Of a stretch of 64,000 bases of DNA, positions 1-16,639 are shown piece by piece. The stretch spans positions 26,483,967 to 26,547,966 of the forward strand of contig CM065704.1 in NCBI GenBank assembly GCA_017654935.2, given 5' to 3'. The translations under genes and the position numbers were made by a program. The first letter of the stretch is position 1. Every line of letters starts with the position of its first letter. Source of the stretch: Phymorhynchus buccinoides. Its lineage: Eukaryota > Mollusca > Gastropoda > Neogastropoda > Raphitomidae. The notes beneath the pieces were generated by a model. It was not told the DNA's origin and ran no database searches. It worked only from the letters and a program-made list of their open reading frames with translations.

Positions 1-3000
1 TTCTCTACTATGCACACTTCATGAACTGTCATTCCAGTTCTTTTTAACCCATTCTCTACTATGCACACTTCATGAACTGTGTCATTCCAGTTCTTTTTAA
101 CCCATTCTCTACCTTGCACACTTCACACTCTGTGTCATTCCAGTTCTTTTTAACCCATTCTCTACTATGCACACTTCACACTCTGTGTCATTCCAGTTCT
201 TTTTAACCCATTCTCTACTATGCACACTTCACACTCTGTGTCATTCCAGTTCTTTTTAACCCATTCTCTACTATGCACACTTCACACTCTGTGTCATTCC
301 AGTTCTTTTTAACCCATTCTCTACTATGCACACTTCACACTCTGTGTCATTCCAGTTCTTTTTAACCCATTCTCTACTATGCACACTTCACACTCTGTGT
401 CATTCCAGTTCTTTTTAACCCATTCTCTACTATGCACACTTCACACTCTGTGTCATTCCAGTTCTTTTTAACCCATTCTCTACTATGCACACTTCACACT
501 CTGTGTCATTCCAGTTCTTTTTAACCCATTCTCTACTATGCACACTTCACACTCTGTGTCATTCCAGTTCTTTTTAACCCATTCTCTACTATGCACACTT
601 CACACTCTGCTGTGTCATTCCAGTTCTTTTTAACCCATTCTCTACCATGCACACTTCACACTCTGTGTCATTCCAGTTCTTTTTAACCCATTCTCTACTA
701 TGCACACTTCACACTCTGTGTCATTTCAGTTCTTTTTAACCCATTCTCTACTATGCACACTTCACACTCTGTGTCATTCCAGTTCTTTTTAACCCATTCT
801 CTACTATGCACACTTCACACTCTGTGTCATTCCAGTTCTTTTTAACCCATTCTCTACTATGCACACTTCACACTCTGTGTCATTCCAGTTCTTTTTAACC
901 CATTCTCTACTATGCACACTTCACACTCTGTGTCATTCCAGTTCTTTTTAACCCATTCTCAACCATGCACACTTCACACTCTGTGTCCTTCCAGTTCTTT
1001 TTAACCCATTCTCTACTATGCACACTTCACACTCTGTGTCATTCCAATTCTTTTTAACCCATTCTCTACTATGCACACTTCACACTCTGTGTCATTCCAG
1101 TTCTTTTTAACCCATTCTCTCTACTATGCACACTTCACACTCTCTGTCATTCCAGTTCTTTTTAACCCATTCTCTACTATGCACACTTCACACTCTCTGT
1201 CATTCCAATTCTTTTTAACCCATTCTCTACTATGCACACTTCACACTCTGTGTCCTTCCAGTTCTTTTTAACCCATTCTCTACTATGCACACTTCACACT
1301 CTGTGTCATTCCAGTTCTTTTTAACCCATTCTCTACTATGCACACTTCACACTCTGTGTCATTCCAGTTCTTTTTAACCCATTCTCAACCATGCACACTT
1401 CACACTCTGTGTCCTTCCAGTTCTTTTTAACCCATTCTCTACTATGCACACTTCACACTCTGTGTCATTCCAGTTCTTTTTAACCCATTCTCTACTATGC
1501 ACACTTCACACTCTGTGTCATTTCAGTTCTTTTTAACCCATTCTCTACCATGCACACTTCACACTCTGTGTCATTCCAGTTCTTTTTAACCCATTCTCTA
1601 CTATGCACACTTCACACTCTGTGTCATTTCAGTTCTTTTTAACCCATTCTCTACTATGCACACTTCACACTCTGTGTCATTCCAGTTCTTTTTAACCCAT
1701 TCTCTACTATGCACACTTCACACTCTGTGTCATTCCAGTTCTTTTTAACCCATTCTCTACTATGCACACTTCACACTCTGTGTCATTCCAGTTCTTTTTA
1801 ACCCATTCTCTACTATGCACACTTCACACTCTGTGTCATTCCAGTTCTTTTTAACCCATTCTCTACCATGCACACTTCACACTCTGTGTCATTCCAGTTC
1901 TTTTTAACCCATTCTCTACTATGCACACTTCACACTCTGTGTCATTCCAATTCTTTTTAACCCATTCTCTACTATGCACACTTCACACTCTGTGTCATTC
2001 CAGTTCTTTTTAACCCATTCTCTACTATGCACACTTCACACTCTGTCATTCCAGTTCTTTTTAACCCATTCTCTACTATGCACACTTCACACACTCTGTC
2101 ATTTCAGTTCTTTTTAACCCATTCTCTACTATGCACACTTCACACTCTGTGTCATTCCAGTTCTTTTTAACCCATTCTCTACTATGCACACTTCACACTC
2201 TGTGTCATTCCAGTTCTTTTTAACCCATTCTCTACCATGCACACTTCACACTCTGTGTCATTCCAGTTCTTTTTAACCCATTCTCTACTATGCACACTTC
2301 ACACTCTCTGTCATTCCAGTTCTTTTTAACCCATTCTCTACTATGCACACTTCACACTCTGTGTCATTCCAGTTCTTTTTAACCCATTCTCTACCATGCA
2401 CACTTCACACTCTGTGTCATTCCAGTTCTTTTTAACCCATTCTCTACTATGCACACTTCACACTCTGTGTCATTCCAGTTCTTTTTAACCCATTCTCTAC
2501 TATGCACACTTCACACTCTCTGTCATTCCAGTTCTTTTTAACCCATTCTCTACTATGCACACTTCACACTCTGTCATTCCAATTCTTTTTAACCCATTCT
2601 CTACTATGCACACTTCACACTCTGTCATTCCAATTCTTTTTAACCCATTCTCTACTATGCACACTTCACACTCTGTCATTCCAATTCTTTTTAACCCATT
2701 CTCTACTATGCACACTTCACACTCTGTGTCATTTCAGTTCTTTTTAACCCATTCTCTACTATGCACACTTCACACTCTCTGTCATTCCAATTCTTTTTAA
2801 CCCATTCTCTACTATGCACACTTCACACTCTCTGTCATTCCAATTCTTTTTAACCCATTCTCTACTATGCACACTTCACACTCTGTGTCATTCCAGTTCT
2901 TTTTAACCCATTCTCTACTATGCACACTTCACACTCTGTGTCATTCCAGTTCTTTTTAACCCATTCTCTACTATGCACACTTCACACTCTGTGTCATTCC

Positions 3001-5195
3001 AGTTCTTTTTAACCCATTCTCTACTATGCACACTTCACACTCTGTGTCATTCCAGTTCTTTTTAACCCATTCTCTACCATGCACACTTCACACTCTGTGT
3101 CATTCCAGTTCTTTTTAACCCATTCTCTACTATGCACACTTCACACTCTGTGTCATTCCAATTCTTTTTAACCCATTCTCTACTATGCACACTTCACACT
3201 CTGTGTCATTCCAGTTCTTTTTAACCCATTCTCTACTATGCACACTTCACACTCTGTGTCATTCCAGTTCTTTTTAACCCATTCTCTACTATGCACACTT
3301 CACACTCTGTGTCATTTCAGTTCTTTTTAACCCATTCTCTACCATGCACACTTCACACTCTGTGTCATTCCAGTTCTTTTTAACCCATTCTCTACTATGC
3401 ACACTTCACACTCTGTGTCATTTCAGTTCTTTTTAACCCATTCTCTACTATGCACACTTCACACTCTGTGTCATTCCAGTTCTTTTTAACCCATTCTCTA
3501 CTATGCACACTTCACACTCTGTGTCATTCCAGTTCTTTTTAACCCATTCTCTACTATGCACACTTCACACTCTGTGTCATTCCAGTTCTTTTTAACCCAT
3601 TCTCTACTATGCACACTTCACACTCTGTCATTCCAGTTCTTTTTAACCCATTCTCAACCATGCACACTTCACACTCTGTGTCATTCCAGTTCTTTTTAAC
3701 CCATTCTCTACTATGCACACTTCACACTCTGTGTCATTCCAATTCTTTTTAACCCATTCTCTACTATGCACACTTCACACTCTGTGTCATTCCAGTTCTT
3801 TTTAACCCATTCTCTACTATGCACACTTCACACTCTGTCATTCCAGTTCTTTTTAACCCATTCTCTACTATGCACACTTCACACTCTCTGTCATTTCAGT
3901 TCTTTTTAACCCATTCTCTACTATGCACACTTCACACTCTGTGTCATTCCAGTTCTTTTTAACCCATTCTCTACCATGCACACTTCACACTCTGTGTCAT
4001 TCCAGTTCTTTTTAACCCATTCTCTACTATGCACACTTCACACTCTCTGTCATTCCAGTTCTTTTTAACCCATTCTCTACTATGCACACTTCACACTCTG
4101 TGTCATTCCAGTTCTTTTTAACCCATTCTCTACCATGCACACTTCACACTCTGTGTCATTCCAGTTCTTTTTAACCCATTCTCTACTATGCACACTTCAC
4201 ACTCTGTGTCATTCCAGTTCTTTTTAACCCATTCTCTACTATGCACACTTCACACTCTGTCATTTCAGTTCTTTTTAACCCATTCTCTACTATGCACACT
4301 TCACACTCTGTCATTCCAATTCTTTTTAACCCATTCTCTACTATGCACACTTCACACTCTCTGTCATTTCAGTTCTTTTTAACCCATTCTCTACTATGCA
4401 CACTTCACACTCTCTGTCATTCCAGTTCTTTTTAACCCATTCTCTACTATGCACACTTCACACTCTCTGTCATTCCAATTCTTTTTAACCCATTCTCTAC
4501 TATGCACACTTCACACTCTGTGTCATTCCAGTTCTTTTTAACCCATTCTCTACTATGCACACTTCACACTCTGTGTCATTCCAATTCTTTTTAACCCATT
4601 CTCTACTATGCACACTTCACACTCTCTGTCATTCCAGTTCTTTTTAACCCATTCTCTACCATGCACACTTCACACTCTGTGTCATTCCAGTTCTTTTTAA
4701 CCCATTCTCTACTATGCACACTTCACACTCTGTCATTCCAGTTCTTTTTAACCCATTCTCTACCATGCACACTTCACACTCTGTGTCATTCCAATTCTTT
4801 TTAACCCATTCTCTACTATGCACACTTCACACTCTGTGTCATTCCAGTTCTTTTTAACCCATTCTCTACTATGCACACTTCACACTCTGTGTCATTTCAG
4901 TTCTTTTTAACCCATTCTCTACTATGCACACTTCACACTCTGTGTCATTCCAGTTCTTTTTAACCCATTCTCTACTATGCACACTTCACACTCTGTGTCA
5001 TTCCAGTTCTTTTTAACCCATTCTCTACTATGCACACTTCACACTCTCTGTCATTCCAGTTCTTTTTAACCCATTCTCTACTATGCACACTTCACACTCT
5101 CTGTCATTCCAGTTCTTTTTAACCCATTCTCTACTATGCACACTTCACACTCTCTGTCATTCCAGTTCTTTTTAACCCATTCTCTACTATGCACG
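1..5195. repeat. 53-bp minisatellite, about 97 copies
   Basis: Head-to-tail repeat whose unit runs TTCTCTACTATGCACACTTC, then ACACTCTGTGTCATTCCAGT, then TCTTTTTAACCCA. Variants include CTACC for CTACT, CATTTCAG for CATTCCAG, and 2- or 4-bp losses in the TCTGTGTCAT block. The array runs off the left edge, so its true length is unknown. It ends near 5195 in a degenerate unit (GCACGCTTCACGAATG). The open frames inside it follow from the repeat and show no sign of coding. Each unit contains TTCCAG after pyrimidines, which resembles a splice acceptor, but no exon follows. Confidence 0.97.
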
Positions 5196-5479
5196 CTTCA
5201 CGAATGTGTTAATGCCATAATTACAAGATCCATGAAAACAAATCTTATATGGTTTTTCATTTTCAGCGACAGTCGATTAATTTGTCTTTGTTTTGGTAAT
5301 TGTTTCGCGTTGCTCGCATTTGTAGGTTTTTTTACCCGGAGCTTTTTTTTTTGGGGGGGGGGGCCCATAAGTAACAAATATTGGTTTAGAAACACGATTT
5401 CTTTCAATGCACAACTTCTGTTTCATTCTTGTCTGTCACAGTTGCCCTAATAAAAGCCACCTAAACCCAGGGTTCATAC

Positions 5480-5690
5480 AAGGGACACACTTGTGGCGGT
5501 GCCATAGCCGATGAGGTTTAACCGAGGCGTGGTCACCGCTACAGCTATCTGTATTAATTAAAAAAAAAATCGGGACTTTACTGGTTTCGTACTGCCTCCG
5601 GGCATTGCCTCCAGTATTGTTCCCACCATATTTGTATTTACAAATGTCCCATATGTGTCTGATTCAGACCAAGAGGACGTAAAACACCAT
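5480..5690 (-). repeat. Dispersed repeat family R1, copy 1
   Basis: The reverse complement of this stretch matches 19005-19205 closely, and 20950-21062 carries a shorter version. Shared landmarks are a GGTCTGGAACAGACACATAT-like block, TGGGACATT, AAAGATGGTGGGA, and a tail with GTGGTCACCGC or GCGGTAACCACGCC. No coding capacity is visible. It could be a SINE or a MITE; termini and target duplication were not resolved. Confidence 0.7.
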
Positions 5691-5697
5691 TTTCGCT

Positions 5698-6341
5698 CAG
5701 TTCATACAAGGTCCTTGAAAAGTCCTGGGAAATTGACATGGCCTTTTCCAGGGCTTCAAAAGTGCTTGAAAAACAGCAAATGCCCCAAATCTCATGGAAA
5801 AGTCCTGGAATTTTAAAAATTGTCTGACCATGTTCTTAATCTCAATCCATCAAAGTCAAGATCTGTCCTCCACAAAAAATATTGAAAGTTAAAACTAAAT
5901 TCAAAAGAAAAAAACCACATTTCAAGATCATACCGATATCACGATCATAGCAGACGACATTTGCGCGAGTTGTCTGCCGCTGAAGTTACTTCCCTTTGCC
6001 GTACTTCCGTCTTCCGGTAAAATGGAAGAACGGTTCCGTGGCAAAATAATTAAAGAGTTGATTGTGGCCACGCACAGCGAAGAAGAAGAAGAATGGAGAA
6101 AGTAGTCAACACATGGTTCAAAATTGAAAGCTAAGTGCACAGTATGCAAAAAGAACTTTGACATCGCCAGCATGGGCGAGAGTGCTTTAAAAAGTCCTTG
6201 TCAAGGCCAGAAGCACAAGCAACTCAGGCGGGAACGAACCCGACATTGACCAGTATGCCAGATTGAGTCCTTGAAATTTAGTAAACTCTTCCTGGAAAAG
6301 TCCTGGAATAATTTTTTACACAGATCTGTACGAACCCTGTT
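5698..6341. mobile_element. Non-autonomous hAT-like DNA transposon with zinc-finger remnant
   Basis: The ends are inverted: CAGTTCATACAAGGTCC on the left and the reverse complement of CAGGGTTCGTACAG on the right, both followed by copies of CCTTGAAAAGTCCTGGAA. Inside, on the + strand near 6125-6235, a broken frame reads CTVCKKNFDIA and then a K/H-rich KHK segment, like the C2H2/BED fingers at the N terminus of transposases. An in-frame stop precedes it, so it is a remnant. No exact target duplication was found, so the superfamily is tentative. Confidence 0.65.
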
Positions 6342-6459
6342 GTATAAAACCTTTCCTTGTTTTCACAATAATCTGTTATAGATCTACAGTCCGTCTCAAA
6401 TCCTAATCTTTCTTTGTATGCTCGATCAGTGTAATATCATCATCAATGGTGAACAGACA

Positions 6460-6545
6460 TTAACCCTTTGACTGCCGTATAACGTATAACATACTGGCTT
6501 GATGATGTCACTGATGATGTCATCACATGAAAGGGTTCCTTTCCA
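6460..6545 (+). mobile_element. TTAA-type MITE end (family C), fragment
   Basis: Begins TTAACCCTTTGACTGCC and continues GTATAACGTATAACATACTG and GATGTCACTGATGATGTCAT. The same terminal block, reversed, ends the intact element at 29473-29756, and another fragment lies at 43486-43560. The far end is not recognisable here. Confidence 0.6.
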
Positions 6546-6721
6546 GCTCTTGCATCCTTACCAGTTCATGTTCTCACCTAATATTTTAACTCAGTTAGTT
6601 TTGGTGTATCTCTGTTTTCATCTTGGCGTCATTTCATGTAATCCTAATGTCATCATCGTGTCCTATTTCGTTTTATTGCGACGTGGGGTTGGAGTTCTGG
6701 TCTGCAGAGTGGTGTGAGGTG

Positions 6722-6919
<198 letters not shown>

Positions 6920-7371
6920 TATCATTGTTTTGTCGATTTTACTTCTTTTGTCTATTGCTATGTCCATTGTTCGTTTGGTTTGTTGTGACTTTCTTTTCAA
7001 AAATGTATTCCGCCAATGTTTATACTGTGTAATTCGTTTTGAACTGAGCACGCCATAAGCTCTGCTTGTTGTTGCTTCAGTTATGTCATAGTTGTTGTTC
7101 ATGTTGATTTGGAAAATAAAACATTTAAACCAGATGAAAGGGAATAACTCTGGGATTTTTGTCTTTCTATTTTGCTTCTAAATAGTCAGGAGTGGTTCCA
7201 GACAGTTTTCCCAGATTGACTTCACAGTTCTCTTTTACGTTTGATGATTTTTCTCTCTTTTTGTTTTCTTAACCCCCGCCCCGCCCCGTCCCATGTTTAC
7301 TACCCATGTGTGCTGTCATTGATGATGTCATAACTTTTGATGCCATAGCCCTGGAATTATGGTTTTGGGTT

Positions 7372-8362
7372 TACCGTAAAAACTGGACTATAAGACGCAC
7401 CTGTATATAAGCCGCATCCCTTAAATTGACAAAACATTAGGTATTTATTCACATTTAAGCCGCACCAGTTTATAAGCCGCAGAGAAAATTGTATGTGCAC
7501 AAAGCAACACAAATATATAAATTCTCGGCCAAATTCTCCTATCAGAAAATGAGTATTTGATGCTCTCAGATACTTTAAACATAAGATTTGAATCAATTGA
7601 TTACCAAAACCAGTTTTGAGTCTAAAGAAGCTCAAGAATAGGCTGAAGAATGTGGCCAGAAAGTTAGATTACCGTATTTTTCGGACTATAAGGCGATATT
7701 TTTTTCTCCAATTTCGACCTATGCGCCTAATAAACGAGGGCGCCCTATAAGTGAACAAAATCGTGAGAAGAGAGGCAACGATTGCCGTACTCAGTACAGT
7801 CTACTGTGAGTCACAACATCGAAAGTGGTAACGAGTCGCCGATACGACGAATACTCACGTGAAAATGCTTCAAAATCCCTGTTATCGTCCGAGATACCGT
7901 CCAACAGATGCCATAACCCTTCTTTGGAAAAGCATCGTTGTAGAGCTTAAAATGCCATAATTCTACCAGTTTTCGCGAAGAATTGGCCAAACACTCAACC
8001 GGAAGTCGCAAAAACAGAACTTTCGATTATTTGAGAAGGGAGCCAACTCTCGTTTATGACAACAAAAATGGCGGTCGGTAATCGTTTACAGGACGTGTAC
8101 GGGCTTCAAACTTCGACTTTCTGTTGCGAGGTGTGTATCGCCTTATAAACGAGGGCGCCTTTTACTTGGATTTTGTCAGATTTTTCTTGAAAATTGCCCT
8201 ATTCGCCTTATACACAGCAGCGCCTAATGAGCCGAAAAGTACAGTAATCATACTGATAAATGTAGAATGGAAAAAATCTGCAGATAAGCCGCATCAGTCT
8301 ATAAGCCGCATGGGCCAAAGTTGAGGGGAAAAGTAGCGGCTTATTGTCCGCAATTTACGGTA
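7372..8362. mobile_element. TA-flanked MITE (outer), interrupted by a second MITE
   Basis: The left end TACCGTAAAAACTGGACTAT is the inverse of the right end, which reads ATTTACGGTA after AGTAGCGGCTTATTGTCCGC. ATAAGCCGCA motifs follow each terminus. It is split by a separate element at 7670-8246. The TA boundaries suggest a Tc1/mariner or pogo relative. No transposase frame is present. Confidence 0.75.
7670..8246. mobile_element. TA-flanked MITE (inner), nested
   Basis: The left end TACCGTATTTTTCGGACTAT and AAGGCG are mirrored on the right by CGCCTAATGAGCCGAAAAGT and ACAGTA. Subterminal AAACGAGGGCGCC occurs near both ends, in inverted order relative to the left end. It sits inside the element at 7372-8362 and is therefore the younger insertion. 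Related termini recur at 10936, 28390, 37440-37580 and 45528-45818. Confidence 0.75.
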
Positions 8363-8587
8363 GACAAGTCGGGAAAGATACATCTCTGGACCGTTTTCTC
8401 ACACAGGTCTCTCACACAGGTCTCTAACAGGTCTCTTTTGAATTTTATAATAAGAAAATCGATAATCTCCCTGTTTTACTCTGGCAATGAATGGGTTATT
8501 TTTTGTCCGAAAGTCAAAAAATTACGGGGCTAAATACATTTTTTTTATAAAATGAACCGATCTTAACGGAATCGATCGATCTTCCAG

Positions 8588-13504
<4,917 letters not shown>

Positions 13505-14150
13505 AGGGGACTGGAGTGGGTTATATTACCTGCACTAGTCTTGTTGTTCATGCAATAAGGCATTTACCACTGATAACGTCAGCAAGTGCGGGATGTACGT
13601 CATTTTCAACGACACCCAGGCCTACCCCGAATATTTGGTCACCTTCACTGGAATCTAAGGGGACTGGACTGGGTTATAATATTACATGCACTAGTCTTGT
13701 TTGTTCATGCAATAAGGCATTTACCACTGATAACGTCAGTAAGTGCAGGATGTACATAATTTTCAACGACACCCAGGCCTACCCCGAGTATTTGGTCACC
13801 TTCACTGGAATCTAAGGGGACTGGACTGGGTTATAATATTACATGCACTAGTCTTGTTTGTTCATGCAATAAGGCATTTACCACTGATAACGTCAGCAAG
13901 TGCAGGATGTACATAATTTTCAACGACACCCAGGCCTACCCCGAGTATTTGGTCACCTTCACTGGAAACTAAGGGGACTGGAGTGGGTTATATTACCTGC
14001 ACTAGTCTTGTTGTTCATGCAATAAGGCATTTACCACTGATAACGTCAGCAAGTGCGGGATGTATGTCATTTTCAACAACACGCAGGCCTACCCCGAATA
14101 TTTGGTCACTTTCACTGGGAAATAAGGGGACTGGAGTGGGTTACCTCCAC
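13505..14150 (+). repeat. Tandem copies of the PARP last-exon end (4 extra units)
   Basis: Four units of 152-157 bp, each beginning GGGGACTGGA(G/C)TGGGTTA. Each contains a still-open copy of the final coding segment, DNVSKCGMYVIFNDTQAYPE with slight variants, and its own TAA after YLVTFTG plus I, I, N or K. They follow the true stop directly, so they lie in the 3' UTR or beyond. CATTTACCACTGATAACGTCAG precedes each coding part and could act as a weak acceptor, but nothing proves that. Confidence 0.93.
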
Positions 14151-14446
14151 TTGCTGCTCGTGCAATCAGGCATTTGACATGGGCGTTCGTGCTGTAGACA
14201 AAATTGCCTGCATGCTTTGTTCGTAGTTGCGGTGAACTTTCTAATTCAACTCTCTAATTTCAATCCCGTGAAATTCAAGGTCGTGCGCTCTATTGGTTTC
14301 TGTTTTCTTTTTTAATATTTAAAAGCGCAAAGTGCCCAGTAGCCTACAGAGTAGAATGGGTGCTGTATAAATATTCCCCCTCCTCATTATTATGAGCTCA
14401 GTGTAGTGCAGTTGATTGGCTAACTATCATGTTTTATGAACTTTAA

Positions 14447-14928
14447 AGGTAGACCCTGCAAGAAACACGTCAACATCACCAGAAAAACAGCCTTTTCAAA
14501 GATCGGAACACTCATTTTGCTCTGGTTTCCTAGAAATCAAACCGGAGATGTCGGAGAGAGAAGCCATTTTGGATGGGGTGGGTGGAGGTCACTCATTGTG
14601 GTTGAAGCTTTTTCTTCTTTGTAGTGCAGTAAAAAACAAATGGAGCTATTTCCTTTGTTGTGAGCGAAACTCCTTTTGGTAAACTGTATAAATTAAAAAA
14701 TAATAAATAAATTAAAAAGGCTTGTATTGTGGAAATTTTGTGCAAACAATTTGGTCTAAACTCAGGCAGAATCACTGAAAGAATTTGACTTCCAGCACCT
14801 CCGCCAAGGGGGAATTGCCGATTTGACTTTTAGGAAACCAGATCAAAGTGAGTGTTGCAATCTCTGTAAAGGGTGTTTTCCTGGTGATCTCAACATGTTT
14901 CTTGCTAAATCATCCATCAGGGTGCCCA
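14447..14928. mobile_element. Palindromic MITE (family D), copy 1
   Basis: Long inverted arms: CATCACCAGAAAAACAGCC, GATCGGAACACTCATTTTGC and TCTGGTTTCCTAGAAATCAAA on the left face GAAACCAGATCAAAGTGAG and GTGTTTTCCTGGTGATC on the right. A second copy lies at 44388-44935 with the same core (TGTGGTTGAAGCTTTTTCTT, GTGCAAACA, AGCACCTCCGCCAAGG). The exact termini are approximate. Confidence 0.75.
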
Positions 14929-15051
14929 TGTAGGGTGATACCTTATCTTCCTGAGTGAAACTATTGCGTCCTATGATTATGACAAATAACGTAGTAGGTC
15001 AATCTTGTTACATAATCAGATTTTTACTAAGTTTTAGGTGAGGTGTGCTCC

Positions 15052-15295
15052 TTAACCCTTTCACCGCCAATGTCGCATTTATGCACCACAATGGTTTAAC
15101 ACCCATGTCACTAAAAGGCATCAAATCAGGGCCTGTTATCTGAAGACCCTATTTTATTAACTTTGTGAGGCAAGGATAGGCCTAATGTTATGCATGTCAC
15201 AGAGGAATTCCCAATATTGCAGATTAAATTTTGTTCTACCCAGTTAAGTTTAATGATATTTTTGGCTAAAAAATGGCTGGCAGGGAAAGGGTTAA
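15052..15295 (+). mobile_element. piggyBac-like TTAA MITE, family A
   Basis: Starts TTAACCCTTTCACCGCC and ends GGCAGGGAAAGGGTTAA. The body has GTCGCATTTATGCACCACAA, GGCATCAAATCAGGG, GTAAGGATAGGCCTAATGTT and TCACAGAGGAATTCCCAATA. About eleven copies occur in the window. Its right TTAA is shared with the left TTAA of the family B element that follows. Inverted CCCTTT ends with TTAA duplication are characteristic of piggyBac-derived MITEs. Confidence 0.88.
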
Positions 15296-15927
15296 CTCAT
15301 TCGCATCGCAATGATTTTGAATGATTAAAAAAACTCACAAATCAAGCCATACATACAAACAAAACATACATAAACGAAAGGAGAAATGAAAGGAGATTAC
15401 GGGTTTTTACTCCAGGTTTAGACATAGGGAAGTGGTAGATCAGACTTTTTTATATAAAGATTTTATATATAAAAACTCTACACCGATTGACTTCTCTGCA
15501 ACAAACCACTAAAAAAACCAAAGTCAGAGGCAAAATTGTGGTCTAAGGGAGTGAAGCGAGTTTAGAAGTGACTAAGGTCTTCTAAACTGTGCACACAGAT
15601 TTACTTTCCTTGAAGCAAATGCATCAGATTGACAGCTATCTATTAACCCTTTCACCGCCAGCCATACTTCAACCAAAAATTTCCATTAAATTTACCTGGG
15701 TAGAGAACAAAATCCATCTGCAGTATTGAGGATTCTTCTGTGACATGTATAAAATAAGTTCTATCCTTACTTCCCAAAACTAAGACAATAGGGTCTTTGG
15801 ATAATAGACCCCAATTTGATGCCTTTTAGTAACATAGGTGTTAAATCAATGTGGTGCTAAAATGCGACTTTGGCGGTGAAAGGGTTAATCCTGCACATAT
15901 ATGGCTGGAACGACTTGAATGAGTTAA
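15292..15927. mobile_element. TTAA element family B, copy 2, carrying a nested family A MITE
   Basis: TTAACTCATTCGCATCGCAA to CGACTTGAATGAGTTAA, inverted relative to copy 1 at 12604-13171. It is interrupted by a family A MITE at 15643-15888. The site that is occupied in copy 1 is an uninterrupted GATTAAAAAAACTCAC here. Confidence 0.82.
15643..15888 (-). mobile_element. piggyBac-like TTAA MITE, family A, nested in family B
   Basis: TTAACCCTTTCACCGCCAGC to TTGGCGGTGAAAGGGTTAA in the reverse orientation relative to the copy at 15052. In family B copy 1 the same location reads GTAATTAATAGATAGC with a single TTAA, so this insertion is younger than the duplication of family B. Confidence 0.88.
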
Positions 15928-15942
15928 AGCACCTCTTATTCC

Positions 15943-16593
15943 GTGAAATACGCTACTTGGGGAATCTTTTTTAGTAGAAGGAGGACAGAGATTGGAGAAG
16001 GTAGAGGAGGTTATAGCATGGATACACCTTGGTTTTGTGGTAAAAGAGTAACCACAGTTAAGGAATTTAGAAAGCAGCTAATGGAGGGAAGGTGTGTGCA
16101 GCCATGTTGTGTTGCTTTCTGGAAACATAAGTTTAATATTGATATAACCTCAGACATTTGGTCGTTAGCTAAGCTTTCAACTAAGGAGATCCGACTTCAA
16201 GTCTTACATTGGAAGATCATGCATAACATATATGCCACTAATATTTTGTTACACAAAATGAAAATTAGGGATGACAGTAACTGTAGTTACTGTACAGATG
16301 TACTGGATGTTATTGAGCATTTCTTTTACGAGTGCCCAAAAGTTACTGGGTTTTGGAAGTATATTGAAAGTTATATTTTTACATATTTGGACTTTCGCAT
16401 AAAACTAGATACAAAGATTGTTTTGTTTGGGGTTACTAACCCCAGTGTAAAGCAAACTAAAGTTAAACAGGTTAATCATATTCTGCTTATCGGTAAAATG
16501 AGTATAAGCATATTTAAAAAGACTAATTCGAAGCTGCCTATAAGGGAAATATTTGATAACAATATTGGAATAAGATCTTTGTATAATTGTTAA
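15943..16593 (+). pseudogene. Non-LTR retrotransposon (L1/Tx1-like) reverse transcriptase C-terminus, 5'-truncated
   Basis: Open frame of 216 codons. The region around LHWKIMHNIYATNILLHKMK and CSYC...IEHFFYECPKVTGFW is the zf-RVT-type C-x2-C...H-x4-C knuckle found after the RT domain in L1-like LINEs. Neither the RT catalytic YxDD nor the endonuclease is present. The element is therefore 5'-truncated, and it begins right after the TTAA of the MITE at 15927. The frame is intact, which suggests a fairly recent insertion. The ATG is internal to the original ORF2. Confidence 0.8.
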
Positions 16594-16639
16594 ATGTCCA
16601 AAGTAGTATAAGATTATCATGTCAAATGCACAGACGACA

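Noticed and set aside
1..5195. CRISPR-like array
   Set aside because: Units are contiguous without unique spacers, and the DNA is animal nuclear sequence.
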